From assembly GCA_964439395.1 (NCBI GenBank), contig CAYTNV010000015.1:13696-77695 (forward strand): DNA of 64,000 nucleotides. Direction: 5' to 3'. Origin of the DNA: JAUUSJ01 sp964439395 (GTDB lineage: Bacteria > Bacillota > Clostridia > Lachnospirales > Lachnospiraceae). The position numbers were made by a program, and so were the translations under genes. Below are positions 15,739-23,474 of the stretch, piece after piece. The notes beneath the pieces are model-generated. The model made no database searches. It was not told the DNA's origin and worked only from the letters and a program-made list of their open reading frames with translations. The number at the start of each line of letters is the position of its first letter. Positions within the stretch are counted from its first letter, which is position 1.

Positions 15739-16701
15739 ATGAAAAAGAAAGAAGTAAAAAGAGAAAACGTATTGTTAAAAATGATGTTTTGGGTTTTATG
15801 TTTCGCATTCATGTTTGGAGTGGCCAAACCATCTATAACTCATGCGGCGTCGGCTTCTACGATGAAAAAAGCATATGAGAAGTATGTCAAAGATCATCGT
15901 GGGGAATTTAAATATTATGCATATGTGAATATTGGACCAGATAAAAAACCAGCGTTGCTGACGGCGGATGCTTATTTGTATGGAAGCATTCAAAGCTGTG
16001 ATGTATATTATTATGTAAATAATAAAGTGAAATTTTTAGCACATTATGGAGCGGCCAGACCGATTACTCTTATGAGCAAAGGGGGTAACTATTATATCAA
16101 TACTGGAACATCCAGTGATAGCATGTATGCATATATTAGGAATAACAAGCTTTATGTTATATTTCTTGCAAATTCAAAGTTTGAAAAGTGGAAGACTCAA
16201 AAGATGACTTCAAAATATGGCAACACAGTGTATACGGAATATAGTCTGAGCAGAACAAATTATGTGGCATACAAAAGTAAATATAAAATGGTAAAAACAG
16301 TGAGCTTTGCGAAAGCTCCAGCAGAATCCAGGACGATACCTTCCAGCTGGCAAAAGACATATTATAAGGCTATTAATAAAACCGATTATGTAAAAATAAC
16401 CCTGAATAAATCTGACTATACGGTGAAATTATATCAAAAAGGAAAAACGGCAAAAACAATTGAAAATGGGTATTATAAAACATGGAATTCTGAGTCTCTT
16501 CAGTATCAAAGCAATGGAAAATTGATGTATGGACGTAAGTCAGGAATTTTATTTGAAATGCATAGGAAATCTTCAGGAAAAATTATTAATATGGAGTTTT
16601 GTAAGCATATACATTACGACAAGCAGGCATTCTATATACCTGGAAATTATTACAGCAGTTTGAGTACAGCGCGTAAGCATATTCAAAAGGTTAAATATTA
16701 G
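15739..16701 (+). CDS. Secreted protein of unknown function
   Basis: A 320-residue protein with a classic signal peptide: basic start MKKKEVKR, hydrophobic MMFWVLCFAFMFGVA and a likely cleavage after ITHA. The mature part is rich in Tyr, Lys and Ser and in short beta-like strands (KYYAYVNIGPDKKPALLT), similar in texture to the secreted protein at 43379. The frame is open from 15664, but GAGGAGGG six bases before ATG 15739 and the signal peptide fix the start. A partial, damaged copy of its first 30 bases is at 15121. No catalytic motif is recognised. Confidence 0.7.
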   Translation: MKKKEVKRENVLLKMMFWVLCFAFMFGVAKPSITHAASASTMKKAYEKYVKDHRGEFKYYAYVNIGPDKKPALLTADAYLYGSIQSCDVYYYVNNKVKFLAHYGAARPITLMSKGGNYYINTGTSSDSMYAYIRNNKLYVIFLANSKFEKWKTQKMTSKYGNTVYTEYSLSRTNYVAYKSKYKMVKTVSFAKAPAESRTIPSSWQKTYYKAINKTDYVKITLNKSDYTVKLYQKGKTAKTIENGYYKTWNSESLQYQSNGKLMYGRKSGILFEMHRKSSGKIINMEFCKHIHYDKQAFYIPGNYYSSLSTARKHIQKVKY

Positions 16702-16717
16702 AAGATTTTTCGGGTAA

Positions 16718-16870
16718 ATGGCTACTATGATGGACAGTTGGATAAAGGCAGCTGTATTTAATATTAATTCTAATAAAGGGCATGGAATATTGGGCATGTT
16801 TATCGATGGAAATGAAATACTCAAAATTTACAAATATACAGAAGATTTTAAGGGGTATGAAAAAAATTAA
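16718..16870 (+). CDS. Possible small protein, 50 residues, paired with the second 70-residue gene
   Basis: The frame starts MATMMDSWIKAAVFNIN and ends FIDGNEILKIYKY plus a short charged tail. Its last 30 residues match the remnant at 15161. A ribosome site is not clear. The alternative frame over its first half reads NGYYDGQLDKGSC, also protein-like, so this may be a mosaic of two decayed genes. Confidence 0.35.
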   Translation: MATMMDSWIKAAVFNINSNKGHGILGMFIDGNEILKIYKYTEDFKGYEKN

Positions 16871-17112
16871 AATATTGTAATTGAAGGAGGAAAAGATAAA
16901 TGAAATTAGTGAATGGTTCTGACGAATATTGGGAATATTTAAATGCTGCCGAAGGCATTTATTATGATTTCTGTGATGCTGGGAGCACTGATGAACGTAG
17001 ATTTCATAAGAAACGTGGTGATAAACTTAAAACAATATTAATAAGTGAATATGGATATAGAGATGAAAGTGTAAAAAGTATTATTGATAGATATCTAGAT
17101 CTTCGATTATGA
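16778..17112 (+). repeat. 335-bp direct repeat, copy B
   Basis: This is the second copy of 15182-15516. Copies share near-identical non-coding sequence just before the small gene. Confidence 0.85.
16900..17112 (+). CDS. Small conserved protein, 70 residues (copy B)
   Basis: A duplicate of the gene at 15304: MKLVNGSDEYWEYLNAAEGI at the start, DERRFHKKRGDKLK in the middle and DRYLDLR near the end. Substitutions between copies are largely conservative and there is no frameshift, as expected of a gene under selection. The AAGGAGG site is identical. The function is unknown. Confidence 0.7.
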   Translation: MKLVNGSDEYWEYLNAAEGIYYDFCDAGSTDERRFHKKRGDKLKTILISEYGYRDESVKSIIDRYLDLRL

Positions 17113-17232
17113 ATGAGATTGGCATAAAATAAGTTTTTAATTGGTATTCTAATCGACTTGCTCTGTTAATATTTTTTTAGTAATTGATAAAGGAAGAGAA
17201 AATGAAAAATTCAAGTAACAAGTCGGTATATA

Positions 17233-17358
17233 AATAGATATCCAGTAACTGAAATTGGATATAGGATTTTTTATGATTCTAATATAATTTCGCTGACTAT
17301 TCCGTCATCAATTGAATAGATTGATTCTTATGCATCTAAGCAGGGGTTTAAAGTGTAG
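17233..17358 (+). pseudogene. Fragment of a BspA-type leucine-rich-repeat gene
   Basis: The frame from 17233 reads NRYPVTEIGYRIFYDSN, then IISLTIPSSIE, a stop (TAG at 17317-17319), and IDSYASKQGFKV before another stop. The pattern EIG-x-x-x-F-x-x-x-x-I-x-S-L-x-I-P-x-S-I is the LRR_5 repeat seen in the kinase-LRR gene and at 45806. There is no start and the fragment ends at the large inverted repeat, so this is a dead remnant of a longer gene. Confidence 0.7.
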
Positions 17359-17440
17359 TGGTATACTAATCTTGTAACACCTTGTTCGGATAATATATAA
17401 TAAGATGAACAAGGTGTTACAAGATTAGTATACCACTACA
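17354..17440. repeat. 34-bp perfect inverted repeat (hairpin)
   Basis: Bases 17354-17387 are the exact reverse complement of 17407-17440, with a 19-base AT-rich loop. It begins where the LRR pseudogene ends and marks the left edge of the mobile-DNA scar. It could be a miniature inverted-repeat element, a transposon end pair left by deletion, or a very strong terminator, although no T tract follows on the + strand. Confidence 0.85.
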
Positions 17441-17850
17441 GGAAGCTTTGCTCTCGCTTCAAAATGATGTTCTATGTAACGGCTTTGAAATTCAAAACCA
17501 TACTGTTTTTATGCCCCTCCGCCGCTGACAGTACAAACAGCTTTTGACGGCAGGCAGCGGTACTTTCTCTTAGCATACCGCAGGCGTTAGGCGGCTTACG
17601 CCGCAATTCCATTTCAAGAACACTATGTATTCAGTTGTAACTCCCCAAAAAGGGTATTTTATTGTATATCGCAGGATAGGTGTTTGTCAATGACTTTGTA
17701 AAAGATTTTGAATATTTCTCGGAAAAAATGGGGATACTATGTAATTTGACGCAGAGAAAGAGCCAATGAAATATGAGTTTTCTCACAACTTCATTGGCTC
17801 TGCGGTTCGATAGCTGATTATATATTGCCTTGTTCGACAAAGCAGAATTG
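17441..17850. other. Gene-free, partly GC-rich remnant between inverted repeat and cargo genes
   Basis: There is no supported gene. Bases about 17510-17610 are much richer in GC than the flanks and contain small hairpins such as GCGGC-TTAC-GCCGC; codon texture on the minus strand is not sustained. AGAGCCAATGAA at 17759-17770 pairs with TTCATTGGCTCT at 17790-17801, which could terminate the minus-strand gene that ends at 17851. I read the stretch as leftovers of an inserted element. Confidence 0.45.
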
Positions 17851-18423
17851 TCATTCTATTGCAATAAGGTCTGTTCTTTCATAGCGATTATGACCTTGTA
17901 ATGCTTTTTTATATTTCCAACACTTAATTGCTTCTTCCAAAGATTTTCCTTTATTGTCTGCAAAAAAATCTCGGATATAAGTATTATACTCGAACTGCTT
18001 ATCAATTTTTGTTTTTCCTTTTTTCTTGTCCTCAAGAATTTGATAATAAGCTACAATCGCTTCTTTATAAGTTTTCCCCGTATTGCTTTTTAACCATTTT
18101 TGAAAAGCCACATTAAATGAAAAGCCGTTTCCAATATGTTCTCTGAAAAAAGCTCTATGTTTTTCCGAACAAACAAAGTTTGCTTCAATTTTTGCATCTT
18201 CGCTAATGGTAGATATTGCTATAGCTTTTTTTCTTGACGTTTGAGCAGATAATATTTTGCCTGTATCGAGAAAATATGCAATCCTATCTGTTATTTCTAT
18301 TTTTCCCCCCGAAACAGGAATATCATTTTCTCTGCAAAAGTTTACTAATTCCTCTTTCAAATAATAGAAATCACGAAATGTTTTGCTGTCTAAATTTCTA
18401 TCTAAAGCGGGTCTTTCGCTCAT
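17851..18423 (-). CDS. SAP-domain / DUF6434-like protein
   Basis: A 190-residue cytoplasmic protein. Residues about 17-55 (LKEELVNFCRENDI followed by GGKIEITDRIAYFL) have the helix-extended-helix look of a SAP domain, a nucleic-acid-binding motif. The C-terminal half, with FQKWLKSNTGKTYKEAI and FFADNKGKSLEEAIKCW, is two similar short units of the type found in DUF6434 proteins. The frame could start at 18450, but AGAGGT upstream of ATG 18423 and the sequence MSERPAL favour 18423. It belongs to the minus-strand cargo block, where all genes point the same way. The function is unknown. Confidence 0.7.
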   Translation of the reverse strand: MSERPALDRNLDSKTFRDFYYLKEELVNFCRENDIPVSGGKIEITDRIAYFLDTGKILSAQTSRKKAIAISTISEDAKIEANFVCSEKHRAFFREHIGNGFSFNVAFQKWLKSNTGKTYKEAIVAYYQILEDKKKGKTKIDKQFEYNTYIRDFFADNKGKSLEEAIKCWKYKKALQGHNRYERTDLIAIE

Positions 18424-18458
18424 ATATACCTCTTTTCTACTGCATAGCATACTGGAAG

Positions 18459-18833
18459 TTATCGCATTCCAGTCAAAATGAAATTTATCAGTTGTTCTAC
18501 ATCATCAAAGTCATCATAATCTCCGTATATGCCTTCTCGATGATATACAATTCCCCTTTTTTCATTTTCTTCCAGATAGTCTAATAATTTTTCTTCTCCA
18601 TATTTTTTTACAAACACTGTAAAAGCATATGGTTTGATTTTGCTTAATAATCCCTTTTTGCAATCCTCCTGACACATATAGCAATGGGAAATGTCTTTTT
18701 TAATAGAACATTTTTTATTCTCACACCAATCATTATCAGGACACTCATTTGAACTGCAACCATTACATTTCACATTTTCTGAACACAAGCAACAAGCAAG
18801 GCCGCATCTTGCAATTCCTAATTCGCGTTTCAT
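18459..18833 (-). CDS. DUF3795 cysteine-rich protein
   Basis: A 124-residue protein. The first half has ten or more cysteines in the arrangement ARCGLACCLCSENVKCNGC, then WCENKKC and CYMCQEDC, which is the metal-binding pattern of DUF3795. The second half is acidic. A near-perfect CGGAGGAACC site precedes ATG 18833. It lies 35 bases upstream of the SAP-like gene and is probably co-transcribed with it. The metal and role are unknown. Confidence 0.8.
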   Translation of the reverse strand: MKRELGIARCGLACCLCSENVKCNGCSSNECPDNDWCENKKCSIKKDISHCYMCQEDCKKGLLSKIKPYAFTVFVKKYGEEKLLDYLEENEKRGIVYHREGIYGDYDDFDDVEQLINFILTGMR

Positions 18834-18855
18834 AGGTTCCTCCGTAAATCCTAAT

Positions 18856-19478
18856 TTAGTTTCTCTTTATAATATTTGTTATCTTATAATTTACCCATGC
18901 CAATACTGAAATTCCAATTACACATATCAAGGTTAAAATCATTACAAATGCGCTTCCTTTATCCGAAATATTGAATATTCCATAAATCCAATGTCCTGAT
19001 AAACAGCCATAAATCATTACATAGGCAAAATAAACAGTTGGAAATACTAATGCGCTCAAAAATATTTTTGTATTTGGCATCCTCTTGCATGGCATACAAA
19101 AAACAATACAAGCGTAGCAAGAACAGGATTGACAATATGTAAAAAGAACCTCATAAATGCCATACAGATAAAAAATACTATTTGCAAAAGAATAACACTA
19201 TCCGTATATAACCACTGGGGCAAAGCCTTTTTCAAAATAAAGCCATACATTCCTCCACTAAGAAACAATAACCCTGTTATGAGGTTTGATAAAAATGTCA
19301 ATTCAAGTTCGTGTACTCCATTTTTTGTGAAGTAAGGTAAATATGCCATGCAAACTGTCACACAAAACAGTAATCCTACTGCCAGCATAAAACAATATTT
19401 TATTGATACCACTTTCTTTTCTTTCTGCATATATGATTTCCGTTTCTCTAAATGTAAATTTTTACTCTTGTTTTGCAT
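18856..19478 (-). pseudogene. Frameshifted membrane protein gene
   Basis: Two overlapping minus-strand frames (19478-19056 and 19095-18856) together make one protein of about 205 residues with roughly six membrane helices. The first ends in VLFFVCHARG and a short nonsense tail; the second continues with MPNTKIFLSALVFPTVYFAYV. Reading one extra T in the six-T run (A run at 19098-19103 on the + strand) joins them as LVLFFC-MPCKRMPNTK. So there is a one-base loss in a homopolymer, through mutation, slippage or sequencing error. The start may be 19478, overlapping the upstream stop, or ATG 19430. I do not recognise the family. Confidence 0.65.
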
Positions 19479-19902
19479 TCTTATATGAAATCATTATATG
19501 AGTAGGCGCAAAAAGCAAAGCCGAAACAATCAACAATATTGACCTACTCATAGTTCCACTAAACAAGAAAACTATTGACGGGATAATAGATAATGCCAAT
19601 GCTCTAAATATCGTATTTTTCTTAAAGCAGATAATCCATATAAGACAATATAGAACGATAAGGATTGTATTCACTATAAGATAAATTGCAAACGCCTCAT
19701 CTGACCACCATCCGAACCAAGTATTTGGAATATTAAATATCATAAATCCAAAGCACCCAAATCTTCCGATTTGCTCTACTGTTTCCACAATTTTGTTATT
19801 CCATTTATTTTCAAAATCATCTTTGCACTTCATTGCATAAATTATGTTTGGAATCATAATCACTACAATAAAAAACGCACCAAATATATTGAGCCATTCC
19901 AC
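19462..19902 (-). CDS. Membrane protein of unknown function
   Basis: A 146-residue protein with about four or five hydrophobic helices and a conserved-looking CKDDFENKWNNK loop after the first. GTG 19902 is chosen because GAGGGAG lies seven bases upstream and the first helix (WLNIFGAFFIVVIMIPN) starts there; the frame is open to 19971. It overlaps the start of the frameshifted membrane gene by 17 bases, so the two were likely one operon. The function is unknown. Confidence 0.65.
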   Translation of the reverse strand: MEWLNIFGAFFIVVIMIPNIIYAMKCKDDFENKWNNKIVETVEQIGRFGCFGFMIFNIPNTWFGWWSDEAFAIYLIVNTILIVLYCLIWIICFKKNTIFRALALSIIPSIVFLFSGTMSRSILLIVSALLFAPTHIMISYKNAKQE

Positions 19903-20063
19903 GGCAGTACTCCCTCGCTTAAAACTCCAAATTTTCTGTTCTCTACAACTCCCGATTTGTCTCTCAGGCATGAAACGATTATACTACAGATTTGTGAAAA
20001 AATCTACTGCGTAGATAGGAAAAAGAAGCGGCATGAGTACTTCATACCGCTTCCAAAGTATGC

Positions 20064-20441
20064 TTATGCGTAAACTATGTCTGTATGCACGATTTCCCTT
20101 GCTCTTGCCTGTATATTATTCATTGCACCAATCCAAGCCATTTGGTTGGTGCTTTTGAGTTCTTCAGTTATGCCTTCTTTTTCGGCAAACTGCTTTACCA
20201 GCCGAAAGAACAATGCCTCTGCTTGCTCGTTTATATCAGCAAGATAACTGTTTAACTTGTCGCTTGTCAGCAGATTGACATAGAACAGCCGCTTATGCTC
20301 CTTGATATACCGCAAGTGCCGCTGTCCTCATATCCCGATAGGCTTTTCTTTTTCGGTTGGTAAAATAAGGCACGGTAAATAATATTCGCCTTGCAGTTCG
20401 TACCAAAGACCGTTGTTTTCATCATAAATGTACTTATCCAT
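20064..20441 (-). pseudogene. tnpV: TnpV-like transposon protein gene with in-frame stop
   Basis: From ATG 20441 the frame reads MDKYIYDENNGLWYELQGEY, then EKPIGI, a TGA codon (20330-20328, codon 38), and GQRHLRYIKEHKRLFY, LLTSDKLNSYLADI and MNNIQARAREIV to the stop at 20064. In TnpV proteins this position is GIWGQRHLR, so TGG has become TGA. TnpV is carried by Tn4451-type mobilisable elements beside a large serine recombinase, which is absent here. The gene is therefore a broken leftover of such an element and dates the block as mobile DNA. The rest of the frame is intact, so the loss seems recent. Confidence 0.8.
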
Positions 20442-20508
20442 TGTGTAATCCTCCGTTATGATTTGAATTTTCCCTACAATTCAATCATACTGGCTGAATT
20501 ACAAAGCT

Positions 20509-20557
20509 GAAGGGAGAAGCTACTTCCTTATGTAGCCCCTTCCTTTGATGCTTTTTT
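20509..20557 (+). terminator. Hairpin with T tract at the right edge of the mobile block
   Basis: GAAGGG-agaa-GCTAC pairs with GTAGC-CCCTTC (20532-20542), followed by TTTGATGCTTTTTT. No + strand gene precedes it, so it may belong to a lost gene of the element. Confidence 0.45.
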
Positions 20558-20704
20558 ATTTTGAGTAAGTATACATAATCGTTCATCTAAAACTGGAATC
20601 AGGTTACTAGTAGAAAAAATCTGCGAAATGAGATATAATACTCTGTAAATACGAAAAAAACTACGTATGGTAATATAGAAAGAGGAGGAAGGAAGTGATT
20701 TTGT

Positions 20705-21727
20705 TTGAAAATAGCGTATTTTTACTTAACAAAGCGGGGAGAAGAGCTTGTAGAGAAGATTTCCAGCCAAAAACCAGGGGATATTTTTGGAAAAGAAAAT
20801 TTTAAAGAAAATATGAAGGCAGCCTTTACTAGCTACGACGCGCTGATTTGTGTTATGGCGACAGGAATTGTGGTGAGAACATTGGCTCCGCTACTTGTTC
20901 ATAAGACAAAAGATCCAGCAGTATTAGTTTTAGATCAAAATGGAAATTACGTAATTAGCCTTTTATCTGGTCATATCGGAGGGGCAAATGAGTTGGCAAA
21001 AGAGATTGCAAAGTGTACGAAAGGCGAGGCTGTGCTTACGACTGCGACGGATGTATCAGGAAAGCTGGCATTTGATGTGTTTGCAAAGAAGAACCAGCTA
21101 GGCATTGAAAATATTGAGATGCTAAAATGGATTAGCGGTGCTCTTGTAGACGGAAAACGTGTGGATGTTATTGCAAATGAGCCAATTCCATATATTTTTG
21201 ACGAGCAGATAAAAAAAGTGGAGCATCCAGGGGATTACCCACTTGTTGTGATAGATGAAACTCTCTATGTAGAAACGAAAAATCCTGTTTTATATTTGCG
21301 CCCGAAAAATATTAGTATCGGCGTTGGATGCACGAAAAATCGCGAGGCTAAGGCGATTAGTGAGGCGTTAAAAATTGTTCTTAGAGAAGAAAAAATCCAT
21401 CCATGTCGCGTGGCAAATATTGCGACAATTCCATTAAAATCGAAGGAGGAGGGAATTATTGCATTGGCAAGAGAATACAATGTGCCACTCAAAATTATTC
21501 CTAAGGAAAAGATTGAGGGGCTAGATTTCGATAGTCTAAAGATTAATCAGTCTACCTTTGTAAAGAATACGACAGGGCTTCCATCTGTCTCAACAGCATG
21601 TGCTTATCTTGCTTCTTATAAGGGGAAGATCATTCGAGATAAAGTGAAGTTTAAGGGAATTACGATCGCAGTTGCCAAGAAAGAAAATAAAATTTATTCA
21701 GCTATATCGGACAATTCTTTTCGATAG
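20705..21727 (+). CDS. cbiG: Cobalt-precorrin-5A hydrolase
   Basis: CbiG opens the delta-lactone ring of cobalt-precorrin-5A and releases acetaldehyde. The 340-residue protein has the N-terminal part with VMATGIVVRTLAPLL, LLSGHIGGANELA and TATDVSGKLAFD, then the C-terminal part with SIGVGCTKNREAKAI and a STACAYLAS end. The start is TTG 20705, the only start in this frame after a stop at 20696-20698; GGAAG lies nine bases upstream. A TATAAT at 20634-20639 may be the promoter. It is the first gene of the cobalamin locus, 470 bases from hemL, so it is probably a separate transcript. Confidence 0.92.
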   Translation: MKIAYFYLTKRGEELVEKISSQKPGDIFGKENFKENMKAAFTSYDALICVMATGIVVRTLAPLLVHKTKDPAVLVLDQNGNYVISLLSGHIGGANELAKEIAKCTKGEAVLTTATDVSGKLAFDVFAKKNQLGIENIEMLKWISGALVDGKRVDVIANEPIPYIFDEQIKKVEHPGDYPLVVIDETLYVETKNPVLYLRPKNISIGVGCTKNREAKAISEALKIVLREEKIHPCRVANIATIPLKSKEEGIIALAREYNVPLKIIPKEKIEGLDFDSLKINQSTFVKNTTGLPSVSTACAYLASYKGKIIRDKVKFKGITIAVAKKENKIYSAISDNSFR

Positions 21728-21980
21728 TATAATTTTTGAAGATATGTAGTAGCTAAAGATTATGAAAAACTATATTTTCAGTAAAGCTATTTCCCCGTAC
21801 CAGGGAGGTGGAATTATAGTGTACTCCTTCGGGATAATTTATGAGAAATTGTATTGGAACTATTACTTTTGATAATATTAAGGCAAAAAAGGTATTTTTT
21901 CGCTTGGATTTTATCGATAACTACCCTTTTGTTGTCAAAAAAAGAGTAATTTTTTAAGAAAATAGATTAAAATATATCTC

Positions 21981-22009
21981 TTTAGTCATAATATAGAAAA
22001 TGCTATAAT
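21981..22009 (+). promoter_or_regulatory. Probable extended -10 promoter of hemL
   Basis: TGCTATAAT at 22001-22009 is a consensus -10 with the TGn extension, 17 bases after a weak -35 TTTAGT at 21981-21986. Transcription from here would give a leader of about 180 bases. Confidence 0.5.
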
Positions 22010-22027
22010 CATAATTAGATATGAAGC

Positions 22028-22132
22028 CAGGTAGTAAAAAACGAAAGATTGAATGGTAAAAAATGATTATATGAGCTAATATAATGCAAATGGATATGCC
22101 TGTTTGACAGGGAATTTCTATAGTAAGTACTT
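22028..22132 (+). promoter_or_regulatory. Leader-like element shared with 42190-42294
   Basis: The segment ends in GGATATGCCTGTTTGACA, then GGGAATTTCTATAGTAA, preceded by ATATGAGCTAATATAA. The region before the DUF445 gene has ATATGCGATGATATAA and then GGATATGTTTGCTTGATGAG, then AATTTCATAGTAA at similar spacing. Both lie in front of ribosome sites. A cis-acting RNA or a repeated element would explain this; the ligand or role is unknown. Confidence 0.35.
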
Positions 22133-22196
22133 AGCGATAGGAAAAAGGCAAGGCCAAGTTGCAAAAGAAAATAAAAAGAAACTAGGAGGATGAGGG

Positions 22197-23474
22197 ATGA
22201 AAATAGAAGCGTCAAAACAGTTATTTAAAGAGTCAGTTGAATTGATGCCAGGTGGCGTAAACAGTCCGGTTAGAGCATTTGGCTCTGTCGGAAGAACGCC
22301 ACTTTTTATCGATTACGGAAAAGAGGGACATATCGTAGATGTCGATGGAAATGAATTTGTCGATTATGTATGTTCCTGGGGACCTGGTATTTTAGGACAT
22401 GCCAGGGCAGAGGTGATAGATGCAGTGCAGAAAGCATGTGCGAGAGGACTCACTTTTGGTGCTCCAACGAAGCTAGAGAGTGAACTTGCAAAGATGGTGA
22501 TGGAGGCTATGCCATCGATTGAGATGCTTCGCATGGTAAATTCAGGGACAGAAGCAGTTATGAGTGCCATTAGAGCCGCGAGAGGATATACAAAGAGAGA
22601 TAAGATTATTAAATTTAAGGGATGCTATCACGGACATTCAGATGGACTTTTAGTAAAAGCGGGCTCTGCAGCTCTTACGAGCTCCGTGCCAGACAGTGCG
22701 GGAGTGCCAGCTTCCTATACAGAGCAAACCTTAGTTGCATTATATAATGATAGACAGTCAGTCATTGATTTATTTGAGAGTAATCCAAAGGAAATCGCAG
22801 CACTTATTGTCGAGCCAGTGGCAGCCAATATGGGGGTTGTTCCTCCAGAGGAGGGATTTTTACAGTTCCTTAGGGATATCACAAAGGAATATGGCACAGT
22901 GCTTATTTTTGATGAAGTTATTACAGGATTTCGTCTGGCGTATGGTGGAGCCCAGGAATTTTACGGTATTGACCCAGATATGACGACACTTGGAAAGATT
23001 GTCGGCGGTGGTATGCCGATGGCGGTGTATGGTGGTAAGAGAGAGATTATGGAATGTGTATCTCCAGTTGGAAAAGTTTATCAGGCGGGAACACTCTCAG
23101 GCAACCCTATCGCTGTGACAGCTGGAATTGAGACATTAAAATTTTTGAAGAGCATACCACAAGTTTATACAGATATTAATGAAAAGGCGAAGAGAATTGC
23201 AGATGCGTTTAGACAAAAGGCAAAGAAAGACCAAATAGATCTCACTGTAAACCAAGTTGGTTCCCTCTTATGTGCCTACTTTACAAAGGAGCAGGTGACA
23301 AACTACGACCAGGCGACATCTTCTGATACAGATAGATATGCACAGTATTTTGGAAAGATGCTTGAGAATGGAATTTATGTGGCTCCATCTCAGTTTGAAG
23401 CAATGTTTGTATCTTACGCCCATACAGAGGAAGATATTGTGGCGACATGTAATGCGATATTAGATATGAGATAA
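22197..23474 (+). CDS. hemL: Glutamate-1-semialdehyde 2,1-aminomutase
   Basis: HemL converts glutamate-1-semialdehyde to 5-aminolevulinate, the precursor of all tetrapyrroles, using PLP. The 425-residue length is typical. Visible motifs are PGGVNSPVRAFGSVG at the N-terminus, NSGTEAVMSAIRAARG, FDEVITGFR and GKIVGGGMPMAVYGG with the Schiff-base Lys267. AGGAGGATGAGGG precedes the ATG. With hemA further down it gives the C5 route to aminolevulinate. It may have its own promoter and leader. Confidence 0.97.
   Translation: MKIEASKQLFKESVELMPGGVNSPVRAFGSVGRTPLFIDYGKEGHIVDVDGNEFVDYVCSWGPGILGHARAEVIDAVQKACARGLTFGAPTKLESELAKMVMEAMPSIEMLRMVNSGTEAVMSAIRAARGYTKRDKIIKFKGCYHGHSDGLLVKAGSAALTSSVPDSAGVPASYTEQTLVALYNDRQSVIDLFESNPKEIAALIVEPVAANMGVVPPEEGFLQFLRDITKEYGTVLIFDEVITGFRLAYGGAQEFYGIDPDMTTLGKIVGGGMPMAVYGGKREIMECVSPVGKVYQAGTLSGNPIAVTAGIETLKFLKSIPQVYTDINEKAKRIADAFRQKAKKDQIDLTVNQVGSLLCAYFTKEQVTNYDQATSSDTDRYAQYFGKMLENGIYVAPSQFEAMFVSYAHTEEDIVATCNAILDMR

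Larger units (their letters stand above)
21728..22196 (+). other. Intergenic leader region between cbiG and hemL
   Basis: This stretch holds no gene. It contains a possible hairpin around 21787-21818 (CTAT...CCCC...GGG...ATAG), the hemL promoter at 21981-22009 and a leader element at about 22028-22132 that resembles the segment before the DUF445 gene at 42190-42294. Confidence 0.4.

Noticed and set aside
15513..15878. 121-residue frame overlapping the secreted-protein gene
   Set aside because: It overlaps the well-supported gene at 15739 in another frame, and its composition is that of a shadow; only the GC-rich stretch at 15580-15660 is unusual.
20570..20704. Cobalamin riboswitch ahead of cbiG
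   Set aside because: No B12-box-like sequence or its conserved core was found here; matches to CAGTGGC elsewhere lie inside coding sequence.
22060..22140. Possible purine riboswitch before hemL (ATATG and TTTCTA motifs)
   Set aside because: The loop motif and a GU-containing P2-like stem can be drawn, but the third helix and the TAAA...GACTA part are missing, so I do not call it.
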